A DNA stretch of 31,475 nucleotides from CAADGU01 sp964581605 (lineage in GTDB: Bacteria; Chloroflexota; Anaerolineae; Promineifilales; Promineifilaceae). Every line of letters starts with the position of its first letter. Position 1 is the first letter of the stretch. The notes beneath the pieces were generated by a model that was not told the DNA's origin, ran no database searches, and saw nothing but the letters and a program-made list of their open reading frames with translations. The translations under genes and the position numbers were made by a program. Location of the stretch: contig CAZOPF010000068.1 in NCBI GenBank assembly GCA_964581605.1, positions 1-31,475 on the forward strand, in the 5' to 3' direction. Positions 31,382 through 31,475 of the stretch are shown here, in pieces.

Positions 31382-31475
31382 TTATTGACCGATGTGACGC
31401 AGGCTGCTGCCGGTTTCCCGACCGGGCGACGCTGGCTGTGCGTAACATGAGTGATTGACTTATTAAGAAAGGAGA
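31382..31475 (+). other. Leader of the next gene (gene outside window)
   Basis: No gene is seen. The window ends with AAGAAAGGAGA, a strong ribosome binding site, so another same-strand gene probably starts within a few bases of the edge, continuing the 27163-31381 run. Confidence 0.5.

Overview
The window looks like a piece of a moderately GC-rich chromosome, most likely from the phylum Chloroflexota (Anaerolineae/Ardenticatenia-like). That placement is inferred from gene content: Uma2-family proteins in more than one copy, secreted repeat proteins with a short YLP-type C-terminal motif, HTH-NB-ARC-TPR proteins and a cyclase-ATPase-TPR protein. No rRNA or other marker gene is present to confirm it. 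Genes read with the standard bacterial code, and most have a clear GGAGG-type ribosome binding site. A single 100-N run at 15377-15476 marks an assembly gap inside a tandem repeat.

Layout. 1-62 is the 3' part of a tRNA-Arg(TCT). 168-2838 holds an extended short-chain dehydrogenase/epimerase and a bifunctional NAD(P)H-hydrate repair enzyme (Nnr). 2846-5404 (minus) is a STAND protein (HTH, NB-ARC ATPase, TPR). 5405-6187 is a gene-free, repeat-rich stretch. 6188-11569 carries two large secreted proteins (ten beta-sandwich repeats; a seven-bladed FG-GAP propeller) bracketed by an inverted pair of about 80-bp repeats. 11683-19491 is a minus-strand block: a RelB/DinJ-like antitoxin with a frameshifted YafQ-like toxin, a second STAND paralogue, a Uma2-family protein with a variable coiled-coil tail, and a class III cyclase fused to an ATPase and TPRs. 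19699-20934 is a DUF4143-type ATPase. 21117-22814 holds a small four-CxxC zinc protein and a secreted protein with three pre-peptidase C-terminal domains. 22900-25163 (minus) holds a second Uma2 gene and an exported FAD amine oxidase. 25304-26645 holds a PAS protein and a metallo-beta-lactamase-fold hydrolase. 26720-27008 is a decayed diacylglycerol-kinase-like gene. 27163-31381 holds a DUF1269-like protein, a SulP transporter, and two copies of a lipoprotein plus small-membrane-protein pair.

Themes. Much of the window is signal sensing and cell-surface biology: two STAND ATPases sharing the same promoter element, a cyclase-coupled ATPase, a PAS protein, and three secreted proteins with a shared C-terminal motif. 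The strongest unexplained signal is base-level. The palindrome ACGGCCGT occurs roughly fifty times in 31 kb, where about one is expected, resembling the HIP1 phenomenon of cyanobacteria. Several families of small hairpin repeats sit between genes, and two appear to have been absorbed in frame into coding linkers.
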